Assembly (NCBI GenBank): GCA_036560445.1
Contig: DATBRG010000020.1
Coordinates: 1-64,000 of the forward strand
DNA from: DATBRG01 sp036560445
Lineage (GTDB): Bacteria > Pseudomonadota > Gammaproteobacteria > Burkholderiales > Methylophilaceae
Length of the DNA stretch: 64,000 nt
Direction of reading: 5' to 3'
The notes under the pieces were generated by a model that worked only from the letters and a program-made list of their open reading frames with translations, searched no databases and was not told the DNA's origin. Shown piece after piece: positions 17,245 through 26,312 of this stretch; position 1 is the first letter of the stretch, and the number at the start of each line of letters is the position of its first letter. The translations under genes were made by a program, and so were the position numbers.

Positions 17245-18614
17245 AACTCAATCTAAAAGACAAAAAAGTGTTAGTGCTAGGGCTGGGTGATACCGGCCTG
17301 TCGGCATTGCGCTGGCTCGGTCGGCAAGGGGCTGTGTTGTCTGTAGCCGATACACGTATACAGCCTCCGGGGCTGGATAGGGTCAGGGCAGAGCTGCCGG
17401 ATACCAAAGTGTATCTTGGGGAGTTTGAAGATGCTCCCTTTGAACAAGCTGAAACCATTGTCATCAGCCCGGGTTTGCCTCTGGTCACACCGCAGGTGCA
17501 GGCTGCCATACAGCGTGGTATTCCGGTGATTGGCGACGTGGAACTATTCGCGCAATACCGACCAGCAAAGGCCAAGGTCATTGCCATCACCGGGGCCAAT
17601 GGCAAGAGTACGGTGACTACCATGGTGGGTGAGATGTGCCGTGCTGCAGGGCTAAAGACTATCGTTGCCGGTAACATTGGCCTGCCTGTGCTTGATGCGT
17701 TGAATGAAGAGGCGCCGGATGTTTATGTGCTGGAGCTATCCAGTTTCCAGCTTGAGACCACCAGTTCGCTACAGGCCGAGGCTGCTACCGTACTCAACCT
17801 CAGTGAAGACCACATGGATCGCTATGCCGGCATGGCCGAGTACGCCGCAGCCAAGGCGCGTATATTCAGAGGTGCCGCAATACAAGTGCTGAACAGGCAG
17901 GACACATGGAGCATGGGCATGTCAGTCGCAGGCAAGCCCCAGGTCACTTTCGGCAATGATGCACCGACTTCCGATGATGATTACGGTTTGCGTGTGCAAG
18001 ATGGCAGTACTGCTTTTGCCCAAGGCAAGACAGTCCTGCTGGATGTGGCCGAGATGCACGTAGCAGGTTTGCATAACGCGACTAATGCCTTGGTCGCAAT
18101 GGCGCTATGCCGCGCGATTGGTATCGCCTGGCAGCCGTTGCTTGATGCTCTACGTGAATTCAAAGGTTTGCCGCACCGTGTACAGTGGGTGGCAGAAGTC
18201 GATGGTGTAGCGTTTTATGATGACTCCAAGGGTACTAATGTAGGTGCCACCTGCGCCGCGATTGCCGGGATGCCGCGTAGGGTGGTGCTGATTGCGGGTG
18301 GTGATGGCAAGGGCCAGGATTTCTCACCATTGCGTGAGCCGGTAACCCAGAACGCACGTGCGGTAGTGTTGATAGGTCGCGATGGGCCGCAGATCGCGGC
18401 CGCACTCAAAGATGGCGGTGTACCGTTAATTGAAGCGCCGACGCTGAAGTTTGCCGTACAGGCCGCATTCAAGGCCGCAAAACCTGGCGATGCGGTGTTG
18501 TTGTCGCCAGCCTGCGCCAGTTTCGACATGTTTCGTAATTACGTGCATCGGGCTGAGGTTTTCGTTGAAGCAGTCAAGGCGCTGGCAGCGGGTGCAGGAT
18601 TGGAGGCGAGATGA
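17241..18614 (+). CDS. murD: UDP-MurNAc-L-Ala:D-Glu ligase MurD
   Basis: A 457-residue Mur ligase adding D-glutamate. It has an N-terminal Rossmann-like domain (VLVLGLGDTGLSALRWL), the ATP loop GANGKSTVTTM and the motif NLSEDHMDRY. The start at 17241 makes an ATGA overlap with mraY; the frame extends upstream to 17187, but that stretch overlaps mraY and is unlike MurD. ATGA overlap with ftsW. Confidence 0.95.
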   Translation: MKLNLKDKKVLVLGLGDTGLSALRWLGRQGAVLSVADTRIQPPGLDRVRAELPDTKVYLGEFEDAPFEQAETIVISPGLPLVTPQVQAAIQRGIPVIGDVELFAQYRPAKAKVIAITGANGKSTVTTMVGEMCRAAGLKTIVAGNIGLPVLDALNEEAPDVYVLELSSFQLETTSSLQAEAATVLNLSEDHMDRYAGMAEYAAAKARIFRGAAIQVLNRQDTWSMGMSVAGKPQVTFGNDAPTSDDDYGLRVQDGSTAFAQGKTVLLDVAEMHVAGLHNATNALVAMALCRAIGIAWQPLLDALREFKGLPHRVQWVAEVDGVAFYDDSKGTNVGATCAAIAGMPRRVVLIAGGDGKGQDFSPLREPVTQNARAVVLIGRDGPQIAAALKDGGVPLIEAPTLKFAVQAAFKAAKPGDAVLLSPACASFDMFRNYVHRAEVFVEAVKALAAGAGLEAR

Positions 18615-19774
18615 TGTACATGCTCTCCAGTCGCGATAAGATTAGCTCGCCAAGCTACGACCAAGCTTTGCTGTGGGTCACGCTCATACTGCTCGGCATG
18701 GGGCTGGTCATGGTGTATTCGGCATCCATCGCCCTGGCCGAGGCGGATAAAGCCACTGGGCACCAAACCACTTACTTCCTGGTACGTCAGGCGATTTACC
18801 TGGTGATTGGTATCGCGGCTGCTTTTGTCGCCTTCCAGATCCCTACACAGGTATGGCAGAAATGGGCGCCATATCTATTCCTTAGCGGTATTGCCATGCT
18901 CATTCTGGTACTGATTCCGGGGATAGGCCGCAATGTGAATGGCAGCCAGCGCTGGCTTTCGTTATTCGTCATCAATCTGCAGCCATCGGAATTCATGAAA
19001 CTATTCTCGGCTATATATGTAGCCGACTACGCCATGCGCAAGGCCGGCCACATGGATAGTGTGAAACGCGGCTTTCTGCCCATGGTGGCAGTCATGGTGC
19101 TCGTCGGCTGGCTGTTACTGCGCGAACCGGATTTCGGCGCTTTCGCCGTGATTGTTGCTATCTCTATGTCCATTCTCTGGCTAGGCGGGATCAACGGCAA
19201 GATTTTCGCTGGCCTGCTGATCTTATTGCCGATTGCGATTGTCGGCCTGATCTGGAGTTCGCCATATCGACTGCAGCGTGTCATCGGCTTTATGGACCCA
19301 TGGGCAGACCCTTATGGCAAGGGTTACCAGCTATCGCATGCGCTGATTGCATTTGGCCGTGGCGAATGGTTTGGCGTGGGGCTGGGGGCCAGTGTTGAAA
19401 AGCTGCTTTACCTGCCGGAAGCGCATACCGACTTCCTGTTGGCTGTGATTGCCGAGGAGTTGGGTTTTGCTGGTGTGGTTACTGTAGTCGCCTTGTTCTC
19501 ATGGCTTGTATTGCGCGCGTTTGGTATTGGCAAGGAGGCAGTGGCTAACGAACGCTATTTCTCTGCACTGCTGGCACAAGGTATCGGTATCTGGATAGGC
19601 GTGCAGGCCATCATCAACATGGGCGTAAACATGGGCGTGCTGCCAACCAAAGGGCTGACTTTGCCGCTGTTGTCATTTGGCGGTAGCGGCATCCTGGCGA
19701 ACTGCATCGCGCTGGCCGTGCTGCTCAGGATTGATTGGGAGAATCGTCGGCTGCAAAAGGGTTTGCCAGCATGA
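18611..19774 (+). CDS. ftsW: SEDS peptidoglycan polymerase FtsW
   Basis: A 387-residue SEDS-family membrane protein with about ten membrane segments. It polymerises lipid II at the septum in partnership with FtsI. Family features are LGMGLVMVYSAS, NGSQRWLSLFVINLQPSEFMK shortened here to its first and last parts, and PLLSFGGSG near the C-terminus. ATGA overlap with murD. Its own stop lies within an ATGA that starts a 50-codon frame running to murG. Confidence 0.95.
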   Translation: MMYMLSSRDKISSPSYDQALLWVTLILLGMGLVMVYSASIALAEADKATGHQTTYFLVRQAIYLVIGIAAAFVAFQIPTQVWQKWAPYLFLSGIAMLILVLIPGIGRNVNGSQRWLSLFVINLQPSEFMKLFSAIYVADYAMRKAGHMDSVKRGFLPMVAVMVLVGWLLLREPDFGAFAVIVAISMSILWLGGINGKIFAGLLILLPIAIVGLIWSSPYRLQRVIGFMDPWADPYGKGYQLSHALIAFGRGEWFGVGLGASVEKLLYLPEAHTDFLLAVIAEELGFAGVVTVVALFSWLVLRAFGIGKEAVANERYFSALLAQGIGIWIGVQAIINMGVNMGVLPTKGLTLPLLSFGGSGILANCIALAVLLRIDWENRRLQKGLPA

Positions 19775-19923
19775 GCTACCGAGCCTACGCAGTGGCGAGC
19801 AAAGCGAATGCTGGTGGACGCCGACATGTCGATGTTTCCCTTGAGAAGGTGGTGGCGGAGGCGGCACGCGTGAGTTACCAGATTTATGTTGCTTCAGCAT
19901 ATTTTGCGTGGAGGCGAATATGA
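19771..19923 (+). CDS. 50-codon bridging frame between ftsW and murG
   Basis: The ATG at 19771 overlaps the ftsW stop (ATGA), and the TGA at 19921-19923 overlaps the murG ATG (ATGA). The predicted peptide (MSYRAYAVASKANAGG ... YFAWRRI) has a central amphipathic stretch VSLEKVVAEAARV but matches no family I know. Codon use is compatible with coding. AAGGG lies nine bases before the ATG. It could be a small protein, a translational relay, or chance; the double exact overlap is the argument for it. Confidence 0.35.
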   Translation: MSYRAYAVASKANAGGRRHVDVSLEKVVAEAARVSYQIYVASAYFAWRRI

Positions 19924-20984
19924 ATAAAACCCTCATGATCATGGCTGGTGGTACCGGAGGCCACATCTATCCTGCAATGGCGGTGGCTGATCACCTAAAG
20001 GCCAAAGGCTGGAAAATCGTGTGGCTGGCGACCGAAGGCGGCATGGAAAACCGCTTGATCGAAGGCAAGGATTACCAGGTTGCGGTTATCAAGATGCGCG
20101 GCGTACGCGGCAAAGGCCTGCTGCGCTGGTTGCTGTTGCCAGTAGACCTGGTCGTGGCTATCAGCCAGAGCTTCCGCGCAATTCGCCAGTATCAGCCGAA
20201 TGTGTTGCTGGGTATGGGCGGTTTTGCTGCTTTCCCAGGTGGCCTTGTTGCCTGGCTGATGCGTAAACCGCTGGTCGTCCACGAGCAGAATTCAATTGCC
20301 GGATTAACCAACCGCATCCTGTCTTACCTGGCCAAGCGCACGCTGGCTGCTTTCCCTAGTGCTTTTGGGGAACGTGCTGAACTGGTAGGTAACCCGGTAC
20401 GTGCTGATATCGCTAAACTGGCCGCGCCGAAAAAACGTCTTGCCGGGAGAGTAGGCCCACTACGCTTGCTGGTCGTCGGCGGCAGTCTGGGGGCGCAGGC
20501 GCTGAACGAGGTCGTGCCGCAAGTGCTCGCCCGCTGGCCTGCCTCATTGCGGCCGCAGGTAGTGCATCAGGCAGGGACTAAGCATATCGAAACATTAAAG
20601 GCTAACTACGAGACTGCTGGCGTGGTTGCGGATTCTCGAGCCTTTATTGATGACATGGCCGCCATGTATGGCTGGGCAGACTTAGTTATTTGTCGTGCTG
20701 GTGCGTTGACTATTGCCGAGCTTTCTGCTGCCGGGGTTGCCAGTGTATTGGTGCCGTTCCCGCATGCAGTGGATGACCATCAGACCCATAACGCGACTTA
20801 TCTTACCGATTCTGGCGCAGCTATTTTGTTGCCACAGCCTGAGTGCACGGTGAAAGGTGTACTCAAGGTATTCAACAGCCTTAACCGCGAGAAATTACTG
20901 GATATGGCGATCAAGGCGCGCGCACTCGGCAAGCCGCAAGCAACCGCGACCGTTGCCGATATCTGCGCTGAGGTGGCGCTATGA
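19920..20984 (+). CDS. murG: Lipid II synthase MurG
   Basis: A 354-residue GT-B glycosyltransferase that adds GlcNAc to lipid I. The donor and acceptor motifs are GGTGGHIYPAMAVA at the N-terminus, VHEQNSIAGLTNR, and ICRAGALTIAELSAAGV. The start at 19920 has GGAGG five bases upstream. The stop is an ATGA overlap with murC. Confidence 0.96.
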   Translation: MNKTLMIMAGGTGGHIYPAMAVADHLKAKGWKIVWLATEGGMENRLIEGKDYQVAVIKMRGVRGKGLLRWLLLPVDLVVAISQSFRAIRQYQPNVLLGMGGFAAFPGGLVAWLMRKPLVVHEQNSIAGLTNRILSYLAKRTLAAFPSAFGERAELVGNPVRADIAKLAAPKKRLAGRVGPLRLLVVGGSLGAQALNEVVPQVLARWPASLRPQVVHQAGTKHIETLKANYETAGVVADSRAFIDDMAAMYGWADLVICRAGALTIAELSAAGVASVLVPFPHAVDDHQTHNATYLTDSGAAILLPQPECTVKGVLKVFNSLNREKLLDMAIKARALGKPQATATVADICAEVAL

Positions 20985-22378
20985 AGCATAAAGTCAAAAA
21001 CGTGCATTTCGTCGGTATCGGTGGCTCGGGTATGAGTGGCATTGCTGAAGTGCTCATCAACTTGGGCTTCAGCGTCAGCGGCTCAGATTTGGCCAGTAAC
21101 GCTACCACCAAACGTCTGGCTGGCTTCGGAGCTAAGGTTTACCAAGGCCATACGGCCGAAAATCTTGGTAATGCAGATGTGGTAGTGGTATCGAGTGCAG
21201 TCAATGACGCCAATCCGGAAGTGGTCAGTGCGCGTGCCAATAATATCCCGGTCGTGCCGCGTGCTTTGATGCTGGCTGAACTCATGAGATTCAGGCAAGG
21301 CATAGCTGTTGCTGGTACCCACGGCAAGACGACGACCACCAGCCTGATCGCCAGCATCCTGGCTGAGGCCGGTATGGATCCCACGTTTGTCATCGGTGGC
21401 CGGTTGGAGTCGGCAAATAGCCATGCCAGGCTGGGTACAGGTGAGTTTATTGTGGCCGAGGCGGATGAATCCGACGCTTCGTTCCTGCACCTGACCCCAG
21501 TGCTGTCGGTCGTGACCAATATCGATGCTGATCACATGGAAACCTACGGCCACGATTTTGAGAAACTCAAGGGCGCATTCATCGAGTTCCTGCATCGTTT
21601 ACCGTTCTACGGTATGGCTGTGGTGTGCATTGACGACCCGAACATCCGTGCCATCCTGCCAAGTGTCTCCAAGCCTGTGATGCCTTACGGGTTTAGTGAG
21701 GATGCGCGTATACGTGCCACTAATGTGCGTGCCGATGATGGCCGCATGCATTTCACTGTGACCCGTATCAATGGCGTGACTACGACTTTTGATGTGACGC
21801 TTAACTTGCCAGGCAATCATTACGTACTGAATGCGCTGGCGGCGATTGCAGTGGCGAGTGAGCTTAATGTGCCAGATGCGGCCATCATAAAAGCCCTCAA
21901 GGAGTTCAAGGGTGTCGGTCGCCGCTTCGAGCGCTACGGTGAAGTGGCTGCCAGGAGTGGTGGCAGCTTTACCTTGATCGACGATTATGGTCACCATCCA
22001 GTGGAAATGCAGGCAGTCATCGCTGCAGCACGCGGTGCCTTCCCTGGTCGCCGCCTCGTACTCGCATTCCAGCCGCACCGCTATACGCGTACCCGTGATT
22101 GTTTCGAGGACTTTGTGCGCGTGCTGTCGACCGTGGATGAAGTGATCCTGACTGAAGTCTACCCAGCAGGCGAGCCGCCTATTGTGGCGGCTGATGGCCG
22201 CTCCTTGGCGCATGCGGTAGGTGTGGCAGTCAGGCGTGAGCCGCGCTTTGCCGAAACGCCTGCCGAGCTACCAAATGCAATCCTGGATATGGCGAAGGAT
22301 GGTGACGTGGTCATCGTCATGGGGGCTGGTTCTATCGGGCAGGTAGCGGCCAGAACACGGGGGGAGGCGACACAGTGA
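20981..22378 (+). CDS. murC: UDP-MurNAc:L-alanine ligase MurC
   Basis: A 465-residue Mur ligase that adds the first amino acid, L-alanine. The Rossmann motif GIGGSGMSGIAEVL is at the N-terminus and the ATP loop is GTHGKTTTTSL. EADESDASFL and the DDYGHHPVE motif are typical of MurC. ATGA overlap with murG and TGATG overlap with murB. Confidence 0.96.
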   Translation: MKHKVKNVHFVGIGGSGMSGIAEVLINLGFSVSGSDLASNATTKRLAGFGAKVYQGHTAENLGNADVVVVSSAVNDANPEVVSARANNIPVVPRALMLAELMRFRQGIAVAGTHGKTTTTSLIASILAEAGMDPTFVIGGRLESANSHARLGTGEFIVAEADESDASFLHLTPVLSVVTNIDADHMETYGHDFEKLKGAFIEFLHRLPFYGMAVVCIDDPNIRAILPSVSKPVMPYGFSEDARIRATNVRADDGRMHFTVTRINGVTTTFDVTLNLPGNHYVLNALAAIAVASELNVPDAAIIKALKEFKGVGRRFERYGEVAARSGGSFTLIDDYGHHPVEMQAVIAAARGAFPGRRLVLAFQPHRYTRTRDCFEDFVRVLSTVDEVILTEVYPAGEPPIVAADGRSLAHAVGVAVRREPRFAETPAELPNAILDMAKDGDVVIVMGAGSIGQVAARTRGEATQ

Positions 22379-23262
22379 TGGCGCAACCCATAGCACAAGG
22401 CAAGCTATTGCTGAACGAGCCGCTGGCGCGCTATACCAGCTGGCGCGTGGGTGGCAAGGCGGATCGTCTGTATATCCCGGCGGGGCTGGAGGATTTGCAG
22501 GAGTTCCTGCAGGGCCTAGGCGACAACGAGCCGGTTTATTTTATCGGCCTCGGCTCCAACCTGCTGGTGAGGGATGGCGGCGTGCGCGGCACGGTCGTGC
22601 TCATGCATAACGTATTGACTGACCTGTACATGGATGAAGGCTGGATTTATGCGGCGGCGGGAGTGACCTGCGCCAAGCTGGCACGGTTTGCTGCGCGTCA
22701 GCATCGGCATGATGCCGAATTCATGGCGGGCATTCCCGGCACTGTTGGTGGCGCGCTGGCCATGAATGCAGGTTGTCACGGCGGTGAGACCTGGGACATC
22801 GTGGCGCGCGTAAAAACTATAGATCGCCATGGTGTCGTGCATCAACGCAAGAAAAATGAGTTCGTAGCGACTTATCGCCATGTGGAAATGCCTGCGAGCG
22901 AATGGTTCATCGGTGCCTGGTTCGTCTTGCCTGAGGGTGAAGCGCGCCTCGCTGAAAACAAGATCAAGAGCTTGCTGGCCAAGCGGCTTGCGACCCAGCC
23001 CTTGAACCTGCCGAATGCGGGATCGACCTTCCGCAATCCGCCAGATGATTTTGCGGCACGGCTGATCGAAGCCTGTGGACTCAAGGGCTACAAGGTAGGC
23101 GGCGCACAGGTGTCGGGAAAGCATGCCAATTTCATCGTCAACCTTGGTGATGCCACGGCAGCGGATATCGAACAGCTCATCGCGCATATGCACGATACGG
23201 TGAAACAGAAAATGAATGTGGATTTGCAACAGGAAGTACGTGTAATTGGAGAGTTTAAGTAA
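22378..23262 (+). CDS. murB: UDP-GlcNAc enolpyruvate reductase MurB
   Basis: A 294-residue FAD enzyme that reduces the enolpyruvyl group to form UDP-MurNAc. Motifs are TSWRVGGKADRLY, GLGSNLLVRDGGVRG and AGIPGTVGGALAMNAGC. Ser in the NAGSTFRNP motif is the proton donor. The ATG at 22378 overlaps the murC stop as TGATG and has GGGGGAGG upstream; a GTG one codon earlier is an alternative. Confidence 0.95.
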   Translation: MAQPIAQGKLLLNEPLARYTSWRVGGKADRLYIPAGLEDLQEFLQGLGDNEPVYFIGLGSNLLVRDGGVRGTVVLMHNVLTDLYMDEGWIYAAAGVTCAKLARFAARQHRHDAEFMAGIPGTVGGALAMNAGCHGGETWDIVARVKTIDRHGVVHQRKKNEFVATYRHVEMPASEWFIGAWFVLPEGEARLAENKIKSLLAKRLATQPLNLPNAGSTFRNPPDDFAARLIEACGLKGYKVGGAQVSGKHANFIVNLGDATAADIEQLIAHMHDTVKQKMNVDLQQEVRVIGEFK

Positions 23263-24170
23263 TGAGTAACAAGTTTGGCAAAGTTGCGGTGTTATTAGGA
23301 GGCCGTTCTGGTGAGCGTGAAGTCTCGCTCAATAGCGGTGGTGCCGTATTGGCGGCTTTGCAACGCGGTGGTGTAGATGCGCATGCCTTTGACCCGGCCG
23401 AAAAGCCGCTACACGGCCTGGAAGGGTTTGATCGTGTATTCATTGCCCTGCATGGCTGCTATGGTGAGGATGGCACGATACAGGGCGCGCTTGAGCTGAT
23501 GGGAATCCCTTATACCGGTAGCGGTGTGATGGCCTCCAGCGTCGGCATGGATAAATGGCGCACTAAATTGCTATGGCGTGCGACAGGGGTTGTGACGCCA
23601 GATTTTGAGTTGGTGGACGAAGCCAGTGATTTCGCCGCTATCGAGAAACAATTGGGCCTGCCACTGTTCGTTAAGCCTGCCAACGAAGGCTCCAGCATCG
23701 GCATCAGCAAAGTCAAGCACGCCGGGCAGTTACGTGCGGCCTATGAGCTGGCTGCCAAGGCTGACCCGCTGGTAATTGCAGAAAAGTTCGTCGGTGGCGG
23801 TGAATACACCGTCGGCATTCTTGGGGATATCGCGCTGCCCATCATCCGTATCGTGCCTGCCAACGAGTTCTATGACTACGAAGCCAAATACCTGCGTGAC
23901 GACACCCAGTATCTTTGCCCCTGCGGGCTGAGCCCCGAAAAGGAAGCGCAGATTCGTGCTGAAGCGTTACAGGCGTTCCGTGTGGTGGGTGGCAGCAGCT
24001 GGGGACGTGTCGATTTCCTGATGGATGAAGCAGGCAAGCATTACTTCCTGGAGGTGAACACCTCTCCCGGCATGACCGACCACAGCCTGGTGCCGATGGC
24101 AGCCAAAGCGGCAGGGATCAGTTTTGATGAGCTGGTGCTGAAGATATTGGAGTCCGCGCATGTGGAATAA
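23262..24170 (+). CDS. ddl: D-alanine--D-alanine ligase
   Basis: A 302-residue ATP-grasp ligase making D-Ala-D-Ala, the substrate of MurF. Signatures seen are VLLGGRSGEREVSLNSG, HGCYGEDGTIQGALELMGIP, and the metal-binding FLEVNTSPGMTDHSL. The length is that of a DdlB. TAATG overlap with murB and an 11-base overlap with ftsQ. Confidence 0.95.
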   Translation: MSNKFGKVAVLLGGRSGEREVSLNSGGAVLAALQRGGVDAHAFDPAEKPLHGLEGFDRVFIALHGCYGEDGTIQGALELMGIPYTGSGVMASSVGMDKWRTKLLWRATGVVTPDFELVDEASDFAAIEKQLGLPLFVKPANEGSSIGISKVKHAGQLRAAYELAAKADPLVIAEKFVGGGEYTVGILGDIALPIIRIVPANEFYDYEAKYLRDDTQYLCPCGLSPEKEAQIRAEALQAFRVVGGSSWGRVDFLMDEAGKHYFLEVNTSPGMTDHSLVPMAAKAAGISFDELVLKILESAHVE

Positions 24171-24924
24171 GCCACAGGTACTGAACTGGATCGCCAACTT
24201 CCTGTTTGCGCTGGCGATAGTATTGCTGCTGTATGGCCTCACCTATGTGGTTGTGCATTTGCCGATATTTCCATTACGCCATGTGCGCGTAGATGGTCAG
24301 CTGACCCACGTGACACGTGAGCAGGTGAAGCTGATTGTGGCGCGTCACCTTACCGGTAATTTTTTCACGGTAGACCTGGTGACTGCTCGGGAGGCATTCC
24401 AGAAGCTGCCCTGGGCGCGAAACGTGAGTGTGCGTCGTCGTTGGCCGGATCAGCTGGAAGTGGTGGTGGAAGAGCACAAGGAACTGGCACGCTGGGGCGA
24501 TATTGCATTGGTGAATACCTATGGCGAGCTCTTTCATGCCGCTTCGGATAGTGATTTACCGGTGTTCTACGGCCCAGGAGATGGTGTACGCGAGGTGGCT
24601 GAACATTATGGCACCTACAGCAAGATATTAAGTAGTGCAGATGTACAGGTTGCGCAGCTGGCTTTATCACCGCGTCGTGCGTGGGAGATCAAGACTGACA
24701 AAGGCATGGTGATTGAGCTTGGGCGCGAACAAATGGACCAGCGGCTGGAGAAATTTGCCAGCGTCTACAAGACCACACTGGCCAGCTTGAATGTGAATGT
24801 TGCTTATGCCGACCTGCGCTACCCCAACGGTTTTGCTGTACGCAAGCCAGAACAGGCCACGGGTAAAGCCCCGGCCAAGGCGCCGACTAATAAAGCAACA
24901 CCGGCTAAAACCGGTTCCGCCTGA
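24160..24924 (+). CDS. ftsQ: Cell division protein FtsQ
   Basis: A 254-residue bitopic division protein. A membrane segment at about residues 13-33 is followed by the POTRA domain (FPLRHVRVDGQLTHVTREQV) and the FtsQ/DivIB beta domain to about residue 230. The last 20 or so residues are a low-complexity tail of Ala, Lys, Pro and Thr, longer than I would expect. FtsQ binds FtsL-FtsB at the septum. It overlaps ddl by 11 bases and is the last member of the overlapping chain. Confidence 0.93.
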   Translation: MWNKPQVLNWIANFLFALAIVLLLYGLTYVVVHLPIFPLRHVRVDGQLTHVTREQVKLIVARHLTGNFFTVDLVTAREAFQKLPWARNVSVRRRWPDQLEVVVEEHKELARWGDIALVNTYGELFHAASDSDLPVFYGPGDGVREVAEHYGTYSKILSSADVQVAQLALSPRRAWEIKTDKGMVIELGREQMDQRLEKFASVYKTTLASLNVNVAYADLRYPNGFAVRKPEQATGKAPAKAPTNKATPAKTGSA

Positions 24925-24997
24925 TGCAGTAAGAAACTGCCAAGTAGAGCCATACGCGAGCTAACTGAATTTAAGCAAGAGAACACTGGAGAGATAA

Positions 24998-26236
24998 ATG
25001 AGCAGGACTAGGGAAGATAAAAATCTCATCGTAGGTCTCGATATAGGCACATCGAAAATCGTGGCAATTGTGGCCGAGTTGCAGCCCGAGGGTAGCCTTA
25101 AGGTTATCGGCCTCGGCCAGCACACATCACGGGGGCTGAAAAAAGGCGTGGTGGTGAATATCGATTCGACGGTACAGGCGATACAGCGGGCGTTGGAAGA
25201 GGCCGAACTCATGGCTGACTGCAAGATTAGCAGCGTGTTTACCGGCATCGCTGGCAGCCATATTCGCAGCCTGAATTCGCACGGTATGGTGAAGATCAAG
25301 GATGCTGAAGTATCACAGGCCGATGTGGAGCGCGTGATCGAAACAGCGCGTGCGATTGCCTTACCGTCTGACCAGCAGATACTGCATATCCTCACGCAGG
25401 AATTCATCATTGATGGCCAGGAGGATGTACGCGAGCCGCATGGCATGAGCGGTATGAAGCTGGAGGTGAAGGTACATATCGTTACTGGCGCGGTTGCTGC
25501 GGCGCAGAACATCGTCAAATGCATCAAGCGTTGCGGGTTGGAAGTCACCGACCTCATCTTGCAACCCCTGGCATCAAGCCTGGCGGTGTTGTCCGAGGAT
25601 GAGAAAGAGTTGGGTGTATGCCTGGTTGATATCGGTGGCGGTACCACGGACATCGCAGTATTCAAGCAGGGCGCCATTCGCCACACCGCAGTCGTCCCTA
25701 TCGCTGGCGACCAGATCACCAATGACGTTGCTGTGGCATTCCGTACCCCCACGCAATCGGCTGAGGAAATCAAGATCAAGTATGGCTGCGCTTTACGCCA
25801 GCTGGCAGACCCGCGCGAAGTGGTGGAAGTGCCGGGCGTGGATGGTCGTGACCCGCGCCAGCTATCGGTACAGACCTTGGCCGAAGTTATCGAGCCGCGC
25901 GTGGTTGAGCTTTATGAATTTGTGTTGAACGAGCTGCGCCGCAGCGGCATGGAAGAGATGATTGCTTCCGGCATTGTGATTACCGGTGGCTCCGCGATGA
26001 TGCGCGGCATGGTGGAGCTGGGCGAAGAGATATTCCATATGCCGGTACGCCTCGGCATGCCGCGCTACGTCGGCGGGCTATCAGAAGTGGTCAGTAATCC
26101 GCGCTACGCCACGGGTGTGGGCCTGGTGCTGATGGGCAAGCAACAGGTGGAGCGGCATATACAAGGCCAGATGGGCTCTAGTTCGTTTGGGCAGATATTC
26201 AGCAGGATGAAGAGTTGGTTCCAGGGTAATTTTTAA
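24998..26236 (+). CDS. ftsA: Cell division protein FtsA
   Basis: A 412-residue actin-like ATPase that ties FtsZ filaments to the membrane. Visible features are LIVGLDIGTSKIVAIVAE (phosphate 1), LVDIGGGTTDIAVF (phosphate 2), and the C-terminal amphipathic membrane helix QIFSRMKSWFQGNF. GGAG lies eight bases upstream of the start. The gap of 73 bases after ftsQ is the first real untranslated gap in the cluster. Confidence 0.96.
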   Translation: MSRTREDKNLIVGLDIGTSKIVAIVAELQPEGSLKVIGLGQHTSRGLKKGVVVNIDSTVQAIQRALEEAELMADCKISSVFTGIAGSHIRSLNSHGMVKIKDAEVSQADVERVIETARAIALPSDQQILHILTQEFIIDGQEDVREPHGMSGMKLEVKVHIVTGAVAAAQNIVKCIKRCGLEVTDLILQPLASSLAVLSEDEKELGVCLVDIGGGTTDIAVFKQGAIRHTAVVPIAGDQITNDVAVAFRTPTQSAEEIKIKYGCALRQLADPREVVEVPGVDGRDPRQLSVQTLAEVIEPRVVELYEFVLNELRRSGMEEMIASGIVITGGSAMMRGMVELGEEIFHMPVRLGMPRYVGGLSEVVSNPRYATGVGLVLMGKQQVERHIQGQMGSSSFGQIFSRMKSWFQGNF

Positions 26237-26312
26237 GTAGTAGGTAGTTGGTTTTCAGGCAGAAGTTTATTTAGGCAGATGTACATCAAGGCAACAATAA
26301 GGAGGCAATAAA

